Shown piece by piece: positions 53,086 to 63,698 of a stretch of 64,000 nucleotides of DNA. A model generated the notes under the pieces. The model was not told the origin of the DNA, did no database searches, and saw nothing but the letters and a program-made list of their open reading frames with translations. The stretch covers positions 15,614,982-15,678,981 of the forward strand of contig NC_090781.1 in NCBI RefSeq assembly GCF_040054535.1. Reading direction: 5' to 3'. The stretch's first letter is position 1. The number at the start of each line of letters is the position of its first letter. Source of the DNA: Antennarius striatus (Eukaryota; Chordata; Actinopteri; Lophiiformes; Antennariidae). The position numbers and the translations under genes were made by a program.

Positions 53086-53827
53086 GCTGACAAAGGCAAC
53101 CAATCGTCGGTCCGGTGACGGTCACTGATTCTATACATGCAAAGATAATGACGATTTAAACTTCACACACTGTTATTTCTAAGTCGGGGAGCAAACGGGG
53201 TGTTTGTTTGCCGTTAGCTGAAATATATAACTGGACAAACGACCTTAACAGGCATATAAAGATTGAGATAAACAAACTGGCAACAAACGGATGTCCGGCA
53301 GGTACAATAACAACAGTAGCAGGGATTTGTTTCAAGTCGGACTGCTTTAAGCGACGTACACAGGAAATACATCGAGCAGCAGAAACAGCGACCCTCACAT
53401 TTGTTCCTCTGACTGTCTGTATTTTTCAGTCGGGAATGTTTTTGCTTCCAAATCAGACGTTATTTTTTTCTTCTTGTTAATTAGAAACTTTGCTTGACCC
53501 CCCCCCCCCCTTTTTTTTTTTTTACGTGAGGTCTGATAATTTTTGAGTAAAAAAATAATACACAAAGTAAAGTATGCCCGGATTAGAAAATTCATTTTGT
53601 CAACGTAAACGAAACGGAGAAACGTGTCGATTTTGAACTCGGGTTGAGACAGTAAGTTTATCCGACCACGAGGATTGCTGCGGAGTTAAATGACACGTTA
53701 ACTTGCAGATCGCAGATTCTGGCAGTGAATGAACTGGAACCCAATAGAGTGTTTGTGACACCAGGGTCTTACTTTCCGGCTGTGACCGATAACTTCCACT
53801 CACCTCTGGTGAGTAGAGTTAGTTGAA
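53086..53827. promoter_or_regulatory. Shared (bidirectional) promoter region of rwdd2b and usp16
   Basis: 742 bases separate the two divergent start codons. The interval has more CpG than the surrounding introns (for example around 53101-53120 and 53625-53700). It includes an ETS-like TTTCCGG at about 53772 and a long C run followed by a T run (53499-53523). No clear TATA box was found for either gene. Transcription starts cannot be placed from sequence alone. Confidence 0.5.
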
Positions 53828-56800
53828 ATGGGAAAGAAAAGGGGGAAGGAGAGGAGCTCAAGAGAAGAGGAGGACATCGACTTGACTGGTGAATAAAATA
53901 TCATCATCATGATAGACAACCAATGTAAGGCCTTAGACTTCTTACTATTATTTATGTTGATTGTTATCTTTTTATAGGTCCATCCTGCAGACATATTAAG
54001 AAGGGAACGGACCAAAATCTTCTAAAGAAACTGTCTGGAAATTCTGATTGGACATGTTGCCAGGATTGCAAGCATGAAGGAAGTAAGGAAAATAACATCC
54101 AAATCCTGCAACAGGATTCTGAAGACGATCAAGAACCTGACGTTTTATGGATGTGCTTGAAATGTGGCCACAGAGTGAGTCTATTCAGCTTGTTTGGCAT
54201 TCACATTTTGATTGTTTATCAAATTATTGTTTGCTAAGTCATCAAATGCATCTTTTTCCGCAAGGGATGTGGACGAAATTCTGAGAACCAGCATGCCATT
54301 AAACATTTTGAGACTCCACATTCAGATCCACACTGCCTGGTGATCAGCTTGGACAGCTGGAGTGTGTGGTGAGTGTGTTATTATGTCTCACGCCTTATGT
54401 CTCACTGACCTTATGTCAGTGAGACATAAGGTGTGCTTTAAATGACAAGTTCGTTTTTGTGAATTCTTGCCAAATTTCCAGGTGTTACATATGTGATGAT
54501 GAAGTCCAATATTCCAGAACTGGACATTTGGCTCAGCTGGTGACCAACTTACAAAAACAAACTTCTTCATGTCCCATAAAGAGAGTGCAGGAAAGTATGT
54601 TCTGTTGGTCGAAAATCACAATCATTTTTAAATATAACAGAAGAAGGTTTCTCTCTAACTAATCCCTTCTTTAGACATTACGGAGGAAGACGGCTTGCTG
54701 GAAGGTGATCAGAAGACACCCCTTGTAAAACCAGAGGAAGGTGAAGACAAGGAAAATAAAGGACAAAGAAAAAATTCTAAAAAAGAGAGCGTTGGAAAAA
54801 CACGAAAGTGTGACACATCTGAAAGCAGTGGTGGCATTTCAGTCAAGGGGCTGAGCAACCTGGGAAACACGTGTTTCTTTAATGCAGTCATTCAAGTAAG
54901 ATCAAGCAGTACATAGTTTTACTTTTGGGGTTCAATTAAATATTTCCTAAATCCTACAGTTTATTTGCTGTCATTGTCATTTTCAGAATCTCTGTCAAAC
55001 ACAGCTCTTAAAACAGATCATCAACCAAGTGACAAAAGAGAAAATGAGTGTAGAAATTAGACCTGTTGCCTGTTCTAATCTGGTATGTTTCCATTTTATT
55101 TTAGCATCACACATCCTACTGACACACTTCCCAAAATATACTTTATTAGACTTTAAAACTTTAATTATGACTACAGGATCCTATTGGGGTGCAGCTGGAA
55201 CACCCAGGATCCCTTACTTTGGCTATGTGTCAGCTACTGAATGAGATGCAGGAAACCAAGAAGAGTGTGGTTACTCCAAAGGAGCTGTTCACACAAGTTT
55301 GTAAAAAGTGAGTATGACTGCAAGTCCAGGTGAAACTCAGCTTCAAGATATGTACGTCAAACCATCATGCATGTCTCCTTTCTGCAGAGCCGCCAGGTTC
55401 AAAGGCTTTCAGCAGCAGGATAGCCAGGAGCTGCTACGCTATCTTCTGGATGGAATGCGTGCCGAAGAGATCAAAGTATGGATGCACATATTTTTCTATC
55501 TATATTTATTTCTATCTATGTCTATCTATATCTATGTCTGCCTATCTATCTGTTTGTCTGAAAAATATCTCTTTTCTCTTTCATTTAATGAACTTTGATC
55601 ATTACCTTGTTCTGCTTCAGTAGTTTGGTTAGAGAATGGAGTGCACTAAGTGAGACTGATATTATTGAAATTCTGTAACAGTCATGTACATTTTGTACCT
55701 GCAAGATCTCCCCATTGATTTATCAAAGGTTACTTTCATCATCTACATTTATAGGTTTTGTTTTTGTCTCCACAGAGAATAAGCTCTGGGATTTTGGAGG
55801 CACTGAAAGAATCAAGAAAAAGCATAGATGAGGAGCAGCTGAAATCATTAGTGAAAGGTAAGCATTATATTCAGATGTGTCTATGCCACCGTGGTGTGCC
55901 TAAATATTTCCATCTGCTGGTGCATTTCTGATTTCAGAGTATAAGAAAAATGGATTTCCAAAAAACTTTGTCGACTACGTTTTTGGTGGAGAAATGACCA
56001 GTACTATAATGTGCCAGCAGTGTAAAACGGTATGCAATCAGTTAAGATCAGCAAACTTTCACTATCATGTCAGTGTCAGGCTAAAAGGTCTCTGCCCTGT
56101 TTACAGGTATCTGTAGTCACCGAGATGTTTTTAGATCTTTCTCTTCCTGTGTTTGATGAGGTAAAGACTTACTAGTTGTTGTTGTTGTTCTTGTTTTTAC
56201 AATTTAATGTGCCATTATGATTTATCTTTTGCACACTCATATATCTTCTTGTGACGACATCTTTCAGGCATACAGAAAGAAGAATAATAAAAAAGTTGTT
56301 CAGAACATTAGTGATTTGAGCCAGGATGGAAGAAACAGTCCTGCTTCAACCAGTGGAAATGTTGATATTACTCCCAGCAAGTATCAGCAAAAGAAAACAA
56401 AGAAGCAGGCGAAGAAGCAAGCAAAGGTGAACTGGATGTTTTGCGTCTTGAAGAATAACTTAAATAATTGTGCAGAATAAAATATTGTATTGTGCTGTAT
56501 TCTTTCCTTGTCATGGCCTACAGCAACAAAAGAGGCAGCAAAAGCTTGAGGGCAGAGTCATTTTGGATAGTCTCTCATCTCCAAGCCAAACAGAGAGCCA
56601 ACAGATGCATCCTATAGCAGATGAAACAGAAAATGCTGACCATGAAATTCCTGAAGACTCGCCAACTGAAGGAAATACTGCAGATAACTGTAAGCCAGAA
56701 CAGAACCAGAAGAAACCTAACACACTGCAGGATACAAAGGAAACAGAAGAGAATGAGGATTCAATGACTGATTGCGACTCATTACCTACATTATCGGTCA

Positions 56801-58060
56801 ACAACCATTTTTCTGTCTTAGAAGAGCATGGCTCAAAGGACAGCATCATATACTGTGACAAAACTTCTGATGTGGATCAGGAGGAAGACGACATGCAGCT
56901 GGTTAGTGAAATAAATAAAGTAAGCCTGAATGATGCTTTCATTGAAGAATCTGAGGATGTGGAACAAGTCACGCAGAGTGAAGACAAGGCGCTGGAGGCT
57001 AACGAATACACTATAGTAAATGAGGACCCAGAGCTGGCCTTTCAAACACTGGCTGCCAGGAAAGCCCCAGAGAAACAGGAGTGTTCAGTCTATTCATGCC
57101 TTTTTCACTTCACAGCAGTGGAAACCCTCATGCAGAACAACAGCCTGCTTTGTATCACTTGCACTAAACAGCAACCAAACAAAGATAAAGCTGGAGGTAT
57201 TATATAATTATATAATAATATTTATCCTTTGGCTTATTTTTCACATTTTCCAGCTTGTTCTCTTAAGTGATTTTTTTTTCAACTTCAATGTGAATCACAT
57301 TTTGTTCTATTTTTTTAAGGACCCAAGAAAGGTGTCTACACGGATGCCTTAAAGCAAATGTTGATCTCCTCTCCCCCACCAGTGCTCACACTTCATTTGA
57401 AAAGATTTCAACAGGTACATTAAGAAATTTTCAACTCTCTTTTTCCCTTTGATCTAATTGACCGCGGAGACATTTTTAATCTCATTGCTGTGAACCAATA
57501 CCACATTTAAATGTATGGTTTTGTTTTTTTCCACTAGAATGGATACAGTATTTGTAAGGTGAACAGACATGTCCAATTTCCGATGATACTTGATCTGGCT
57601 TCTTTTTGTGAGGTTAAATGCAAGGTCAGTATTGGGGTTAATATCTTTTTCAAAATTATTTCAGACTTATATTGATGTTATATTTTAAACTGAGTCTTAA
57701 AAATGATTTATTTTTAAACAGAACGTAACAAAAGGAGAAATTTTGTACAGTTTGTATGGTATTGTAGAGCACAGTGGAACAATGAGGTCCGGTCATTACA
57801 CAGCATATGTGAAAGTACGTCTCGATTGCCCCAAATCCACATCCATCAAACTTTCTTCAAACGGTAGGTATGGCAGTCATGGAATAACAATTTGGTCCAT
57901 ATATTTATTATCTCCACTAACTCATGACTTCCCCTCAGGAGATGCAGAGCCACCCAAGGGATCCTGGTTTCATATCAGTGACACAAGCGTTCAACCAGTG
58001 AATGAGAGCAAAGTCCAAAGTTGCCAAGCCTACCTCCTCTTTTATGAAAGAACTGTGTGA
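53828..58060 (+). CDS. usp16: usp16, ubiquitin carboxyl-terminal hydrolase 16
   Basis: Cysteine deubiquitinase whose known substrates are monoubiquitinated histone H2A and ribosomal protein ubiquitin. Seventeen coding exons: 53828-53888, 53978-54174, 54265-54368, 54482-54594, 54675-54895, 54987-55082, 55177-55307, 55388-55475, 55776-55857, 55938-56029, 56107-56160, 56268-56426, 56524-57196, 57320-57414, 57538-57624, 57722-57863 and 57939-58060, about 838 codons (human 823). Start context is GAAATGG. The N-terminal UBP zinc finger is intact ([46 protein letters not shown]). The Cys box [14 protein letters not shown] is in exon 5 (Cys near residue 225) and the His box [13 protein letters not shown] in exon 16 (His near 776). 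The protein ends [10 protein letters not shown]...[10 protein letters not shown]. The acidic linker in exon 13 is the most divergent part. The exon 6 start was placed from reading frame and may be off by one base. Confidence 0.95.
54391..54433. repeat. Hairpin in usp16 intron 3
   Basis: Arms 54391-54409 and 54415-54433 are complementary at 18 of 19 positions, with the 5-nt loop CTTAT. They fill much of a 113-base intron. Confidence 0.9.
55497..55560. repeat. (TATC)n-like tract in usp16 intron 8
   Basis: Imperfect TCTA/TATC tetramers with TATTTAT and TGTC variants, beginning about 20 bases after the exon 8 donor. Confidence 0.85.
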
Positions 58061-58517
58061 TCAAACTGCACCTCACTATTCAGGAACTCCTGAGATCAAC
58101 CTGCTACTGCTGTTTCACTTCCACAGCATAAGGATCTCTGAGTCGACCAACCTTAGCAAATGCTTGGCTGTGGTGATATTGATCACACAGAGGCAACATT
58201 TGATAAGTGTGGAAATTTTAAGTACTGAGATGTCATTGTTTCTAGTATTAAAGATCCAATGTTTGGAGTTTGGTGCTAGTGAGTTGACAGATTACGAGTT
58301 GAAAGCCTTTTTTTTGTCACTCTTCACTTCCAAGTGTGAAGGAGAAACTATAATAATCACTGAAAGTACGAAACGTCCCTCTTTCGGTCCAGTGATTGAT
58401 GTGTTCATTTTTGCAGTCATGTTGGACTTTAAAAAAAACAAAACGTGCTCCTCCCCGTGAGTGGGAAAGTTTCTCATGTAAAAGAAAACCTTTATTTCCA
58501 TGTGATTATAATGAAAA

Positions 58518-58589
58518 AATAAATATCATCTTTTGGTTTCTTTCAATAGATTTTGGTTCAGCGTACATGCTACATGTGCTACAAATAAA
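58518..58589 (+). terminator. usp16: usp16 polyadenylation signals
   Basis: AATAAA occurs at 58518-58523 and again at 58584-58589, the latter followed by a GT-rich stretch (TGTGTGCTTTCC). They lie about 460-530 bases after the stop codon, giving a plausible short 3' UTR that ends before the bach1 promoter. Confidence 0.6.
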
Positions 58590-58792
58590 TGTGTGCTTTC
58601 CAGACTCGTGATAACAGTGTAAAGTATGCTACTAAAATCATGATGAACATTGAACAAATTATAACCTCTGTACAAACATTGGTTTCGTTCAAGTTGTGGA
58701 AGCTAATTTATAAAATGTCAAGTGCATTTTATTAGTTTCATATTAAGTGCCACAGAGTGCTTTACTCGGTAATGTATGTGGGTATGCTCTGT

Positions 58793-58842
58793 CACTGAGC
58801 ATGCGCAGTAAGCGCTACACTGAGCATGCGCAGTAAGCGCTA
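58793..58842 (+). promoter_or_regulatory. Tandem NRF1-like sites, putative bach1 promoter
   Basis: A perfect 25-bp head-to-tail duplication (58793-58817 and 58818-58842). Each unit contains GAGCATGCGCAGTAAGCGC, whose GCATGCGCA core fits half or more of the palindromic NRF1 motif. It lies between the usp16 polyadenylation signals and the first candidate bach1 exon, where a CpG-type vertebrate promoter is expected. Confidence 0.6.
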
Positions 58843-58975
58843 ACAGTGAGGTCTCATCTGTCACATGACAACAGGAGCCCTGACTCCGGATGTCCCTAAC
58901 AGAGATCAGAGTCTATGCCAGAACTGTCTCCACGGAAAATGTACCGATGGCAATGTTATCAAGCTGACATTGCAG
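58843..58975 (+). other. bach1: Candidate bach1 first exon with in-frame upstream start
   Basis: An ATG at 58865 opens 37 codons (starting MTTGALTPDVPNRDQ, with a CQNCLHGKC cysteine cluster). These end exactly at the donor-like CAG/GTCAGT at 58975. The frame is phase 0 and joins the exon at 61467 without a stop, adding 43 residues before the usual Bach1 start. It could equally be a 5' UTR exon with a non-used ATG. The 5' border is unknown; I placed it after the tandem NRF1-like sites. Confidence 0.4.
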
Positions 58976-61466
58976 GTCAGTGAGCATTTAGCCTTTTGTA
59001 TGAGATTTGACAGGTTGTCAGTTTTGAAGGTTTCGGTACTTGGCTAACATTAAGAAGATGCACGCTCGGGAAGCGACTAGTATTAGCACCTAACCTTTTG
59101 GCCTATCGTACAGCTTTCCGTTATGGATAACATGAACTGTATTAACTTCACATACACAAAACAACCGAGAGAATGCCTGTCAGAAAATAACACAGTACCA
59201 AATAGTCTACATCACTGCTAACCTACGCCAGATTGTTTTTTTATGTTGGGTAGTGATAACTTTGCTAAGCATGAATCAGCATTTTAAACTTACTCCCTAT
59301 TAGACATGGCAGCACTTTTGATTGTTATGTGAGCTAATTAGTGAATCGTTCTAATCTGTGTTGCTGATTACAAAGACTTTATAAGGTTCTTCGTCAAGCT
59401 GATGTTACATTGTTGTAAACTGATTGTTTTGTTACACGACGTTGAAAGTTAGCTTCAGATTCCTAGCTCTCCATATGGTCGTCCGTTCTCTCCCGTCACT
59501 GCTGTGAAGGTGTGATGGAAAACAGATGATGTCAAACTTTATTTTATTTATTTATTTGTGAACATGCGTAATAGAAAGGGTTCACAGCGTGTTGTTGGAC
59601 CAGATCCCTTTAAGAAAACCAGTGCCTAGAAAACTGGATCATATCATCCCAGGGAAGATCATATCAACAGGTTACATTAGGTAGCTTGATTATTTATTTC
59701 TAACTTTATTCTCATGTTCCCATCACTATTTAAAGGTTGGAAGGAAGAATATCATCCGGTGCGTTCTCATCACAAAGTTGGTCAGAGGTTGGATGAGCAC
59801 ATCTTTACATGAAGAACATCCATCCATTTCATTTTATAATCATTTGTTCTTTATGGAGTCATGGAGGAGCAGTATACAACCTGGACAAGTCAGTCCACCA
59901 CAGGGTCAACAAATGGAAAGACAAAGACTTGCTCACATTCACACTTACGAATAGATGTGAATGAAATTGGGAGTCACCAATTTCCCTGTATTGCATATCT
60001 GTGGATTTGGGATATAAATAGAACATCCAGAAGGAACCTACGTGTGGAGGGACAGAAGAAAAATGGAAGAGAGGAAGGACAACAGGATTGGTAGGGAGAT
60101 ACTATAGTGAGAGTCCAGTGAGCAGGACAAGTGAAGCGATCAGGGAAAAATAAAACACAATGGATGGGAAAGGAGAAGTCAGTCAGAACAGTGAGGATAA
60201 AGCGGAAGCAGTGCCTATGACTGAGTGACAGAAATAAAAGTGTAGAGAAGCTTTGATTGAAAGTATGAATTGAAAAGAAAGGAACATTGGATAGAAATAC
60301 AGAAGGCAAATGACATTCACAAGAAACGAATACTACATATAAAGATTTAAGTAGTAATCACAAGGTTCTAGAGTTGCTTGAATCAGTATTATCATTATTT
60401 CTTGAGAGTATTAAGTAAGCACAGTCATTCCTTTGACCAAAAAGTAAACTGGAAGGAAGGAAAGGAAAATTGTACATTACAATTGATACTGTAGGTGCTC
60501 ATGATAGAAATGGGTAAAACATACAAGACAAAGTAATAATATTAATCTAGTTAATAATTATTCACATAAAGATTTCATGAAACCAACAGGGCTGAGATGC
60601 CATGGTTACAAGACAGGGCGCAGGCTGACTGTCTGAGACTTGACAAGGAATGTCTTTCTGTCGTATAAACGGTTCACTCATGACTGTATTGTGAAATTTG
60701 TAAGGCAGGCCTCTTCACAGGTTTTGGTGGAACTGAGGAAGAAACCGCTGACGGATACAGGGAGAGCTTCTTGAACAGTTTGAGGAACAGGGAGAGCACA
60801 TCATGAATGTGTTTAGAAAAAAAACAAACTTATAGACCAATATATGAAACTGTTAGTTTGGTTGTTTTTTTTAATTAAATAACTTCAGATTACTACTTTT
60901 TTCTTTTTTAAATAGCATATTCATGAAGATCAAAAATGAAACAAAGAGCCATGGACTTCTGCAATGAACCAAATGAATTTCATTCATCAAAGGTCATGTT
61001 GCATCATCACATGGCTGCAGCAACATCTCTAGTTTTTTCACAGTTTTCAAATAAAGTTTTCATAATTCCAAAGATTTAAGATTCTTTGACCCATTTGTGA
61101 AAATCTGATCCAGAATCGAAGTCAAGATAAAGTGAATTCTTGAACAAGACCTGGTCCAGATTTTAAACCCCTGAAATTATTGCTGCTGCATGTGCTGCTA
61201 CTCTGTTGGCTGTGGACTCGATGTTAGCCCAGAAATAAACAGCAGCAAAAGGCATTTTTGGACGAAAGGAAGGTGAGAGAGGATGAATATTTAGAAATTG
61301 TCATTTTTCTTGTTAATCAGTTATTCAAAAATAACTTATTTTTCCATTATCAAACCTTGTACCAATTAAAAAATTCCCTGCCAATATTTTTTAGCTGTAA
61401 ACCTCCCACTCAAGGTATTTAGACAAATGATGGTATTTTATCTTGTTTCTTTCCTTTGTCACACAG
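58976..61466 (+). other. bach1 5' intron
   Basis: About 2.5 kb between the candidate first exon and the BTB exon. It contains a possible decayed SINE (59822-60070). No coding exon was recognised. Confidence 0.45.
59822..60070 (-). mobile_element. Possible relic of the second SINE family
   Basis: Plus-strand fragments such as TCATGGAGGAGCAGTATACAA, GGGAGTCACCAATTTCC and ACCTACGTGTGGAGG resemble the inverse of the 3' half of this SINE family in order. Divergence is high and I would not be surprised if this were wrong. It lies in the bach1 5' intron. Confidence 0.25.
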
Positions 61467-61484
61467 GTTGACTTGGTCAGAACC

Positions 61485-63698
61485 ATGTTAGGTCAAGCTT
61501 CTCGCACGTCAGTGTTCACCTTTCAGTCTGCAGTGCACAGCACCCATGTCCTCCAGTGTCTCAACGACCAGAGGCTGCAGGACGTCCTTTGCGATGTGAC
61601 TGTGGTGGTGGGAAACAGGAGTTTTCGGGCCCATCGCTCTGTATTGGCTTCCTGCAGTGTGTACTTTCACAGCAAGGTTACCAGTGTCACCAGTCCAAAT
61701 CCTGTCATCACCTTGCCGGACGAGGTCAGTGTCCTGCTGCTCAGCAAGAGGATCAGCTCAAGTCAGTATCATGCTGGCAAAACACAATGTGTTCTTAGTA
61801 GTGTACGGATTAAACAAAGCTTTGATTCAATGAATCAGCATCAGTGATTTGAAGCCATGAAGTTCCTGATGGCATTGGCTCAGCAGTACTTAAACTGCAC
61901 ATTACACTGACTTCATTTTAGGGAGCTGGCAAGGTAAACTATGTAATGTCTGAGCCAAACGACTAGGACAATTTTTTTATAAACTTTGCTCCTCTGGCTT
62001 ATGTCTGGACAATTAAAGAGTATCAATGCATGAAAGGGGCTTTAGAAAGCTGTGATACCTGCACAGTCAGAGCACAAGACTATAAATGGTTATTAATCAC
62101 ATGGAATAGAAAGTTTTTCTTAAAGACATGACATTAGAAATGGAGACGGTGCAAATGTTGTTTTAGTAGATGGTTGTTGAGACTTTTGGTCTAGTTTGAA
62201 GTCATTCCATTGTGATTCATACCTTTGTGTGCGTTTGCATCGTGACACCTGTGAAAAAAAAAGAAAGGAGTCTTCAACCCCAGAGAGAATGACATGGTTT
62301 GTTAAGCTTATTGTATTTTAGATGACTTCTTTTGTAGCATTTGTGTTAGATTGTTGTGAAACAGTTAAATTGCAGTTTTATTAAACTACAAGTCACTTTA
62401 GGACATTCCTACAGATCTTGATGCTTTGTTCTTTATTTTATTTTCTTGGCAGTTCATCTATTATTTTGTGTTTTTGAAGCTGAAGAAGTTATTTCTCCTC
62501 AATCATTTTCTATCTCTCTTTTAACCCACAGGTGAGCATTGAAGGGTTTGAACCTTTACTTCAATTTGCCTACACATCAAAGCTGCCCTTCACCAAAGAA
62601 AACATTCATGCCATTCACAGAAGTGCTGAGTTTTTAGGATTTCATAACTTGGAGTCAGCATGCTTTGATTTCCTCATCCCAAAGTTTTCTGAAGGCAAAC
62701 AAATGTCACAGGAGGTCAGGCGTAGCGCCTGCAGTCAGAGCCGAGACCCCGGTGTCAGCGTCGGCTCTGGTCAACAAAACAACCAACTGAAAGCGTTGGA
62801 GTCACAAAGCTCATTGCCTTCTAGAGGTGATGATCGAACAGAGTTTGCATCGCAGTGTCCTCAGAGGGCACAGGCTCAGACATGCAGCAGAGAAGAAGGC
62901 CTCTGTTTGGAGAACTGTGGACCACAAATGGCCCCCTTATCTCTGGAGTTGTCAACAAATGAGGTGTGTCCCATGTTGTCTTTGCCGTGTCCGGACTCAG
63001 ACAAAGCCGAACATCCTTCTCAGTTTTGTGAAAGAGACATTCTACAGATAGGAGGAGTATGTCATCAAAGTGAGATGACTCTGGCAAACTGTGGCTTACA
63101 CTGTGAGCTGTCGACCTCAGGGAATATGAATCCACCAGAGCTCATCGAGCCAGCAGCCAGCAATGTTGAAACAACCGATGAGATGCTTGATGCCAAAGCC
63201 AGCTGTAGCCCTGGTTCATGTCCACTCGTCACATCGGGGGCAGGAGATTGCAGTCAGTTATTTGTGCAGAGTGAGGATGGGCTCAAACAGAGGATGACAA
63301 GTGATCTCTCAGTTCCTACACTAAATGTTCGAAGCCAAGAAGAGGGAAAAAGTGAGAGGAGCAGTGTGGAGAGAGAGGTGGCTGAACATATGGCAAATAT
63401 TTTGGGATTTTGGTCCAATCTGTCTCAGGCTCAGCCTCTCCCCCTGGATCAAATGGAACAAAACAAACCACCAAAAACATCAGACTTTCATTGTCTTAAG
63501 CAGCTGGATCTGAGCTCCAGTGTAGGAGACTGTCCCTTCCTAAAGGGCCTTGAGACAGGTAATGACATGGCTCCTCTCAGTGACAGCCTGTCCCAGTCAG
63601 AGAAGAGCCCCTACATGTCTTCCTCATTCAACTCTGGGGATGACTCGGATCTGGACACAGATGGGGATACTGAGGCCAACAACAGAAGAGCAGCAGAG
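61485..63698 (+). CDS. bach1: bach1, BTB-bZIP transcription repressor (5' part)
   Basis: Bach1 dimerises with small Maf proteins on Maf-recognition elements and represses heme oxygenase and ferritin genes until heme binds its CP motifs. The first ATG exon is 61467-61724 (acceptor CACAG, donor GTCAGT), with ATG at 61485 and 80 codons. The second is 62532-63698 (389 codons). The BTB domain reads [39 protein letters not shown], then [18 protein letters not shown] across the junction. Further on are the conserved [20 protein letters not shown] and a DCPFLKGL segment (a heme-type CP dipeptide), then the acidic [12 protein letters not shown]. The 63698 donor (GAG/GTCATT) is weak. The bZIP exons are beyond base 64000. 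Teleosts may have two bach1 genes; the copy is not assigned. Confidence 0.9.
61725..62531 (+). other. bach1 intron inside the BTB domain
   Basis: 807 bases with a pyrimidine-rich stretch and CCACAG acceptor at its 3' end (62531). No other feature was seen. Confidence 0.7.

Noticed and set aside
62821..63135. Minus- and plus-strand open frames overlapping the large bach1 exon
   Set aside because: Alternative-frame shadows of the bach1 coding sequence.
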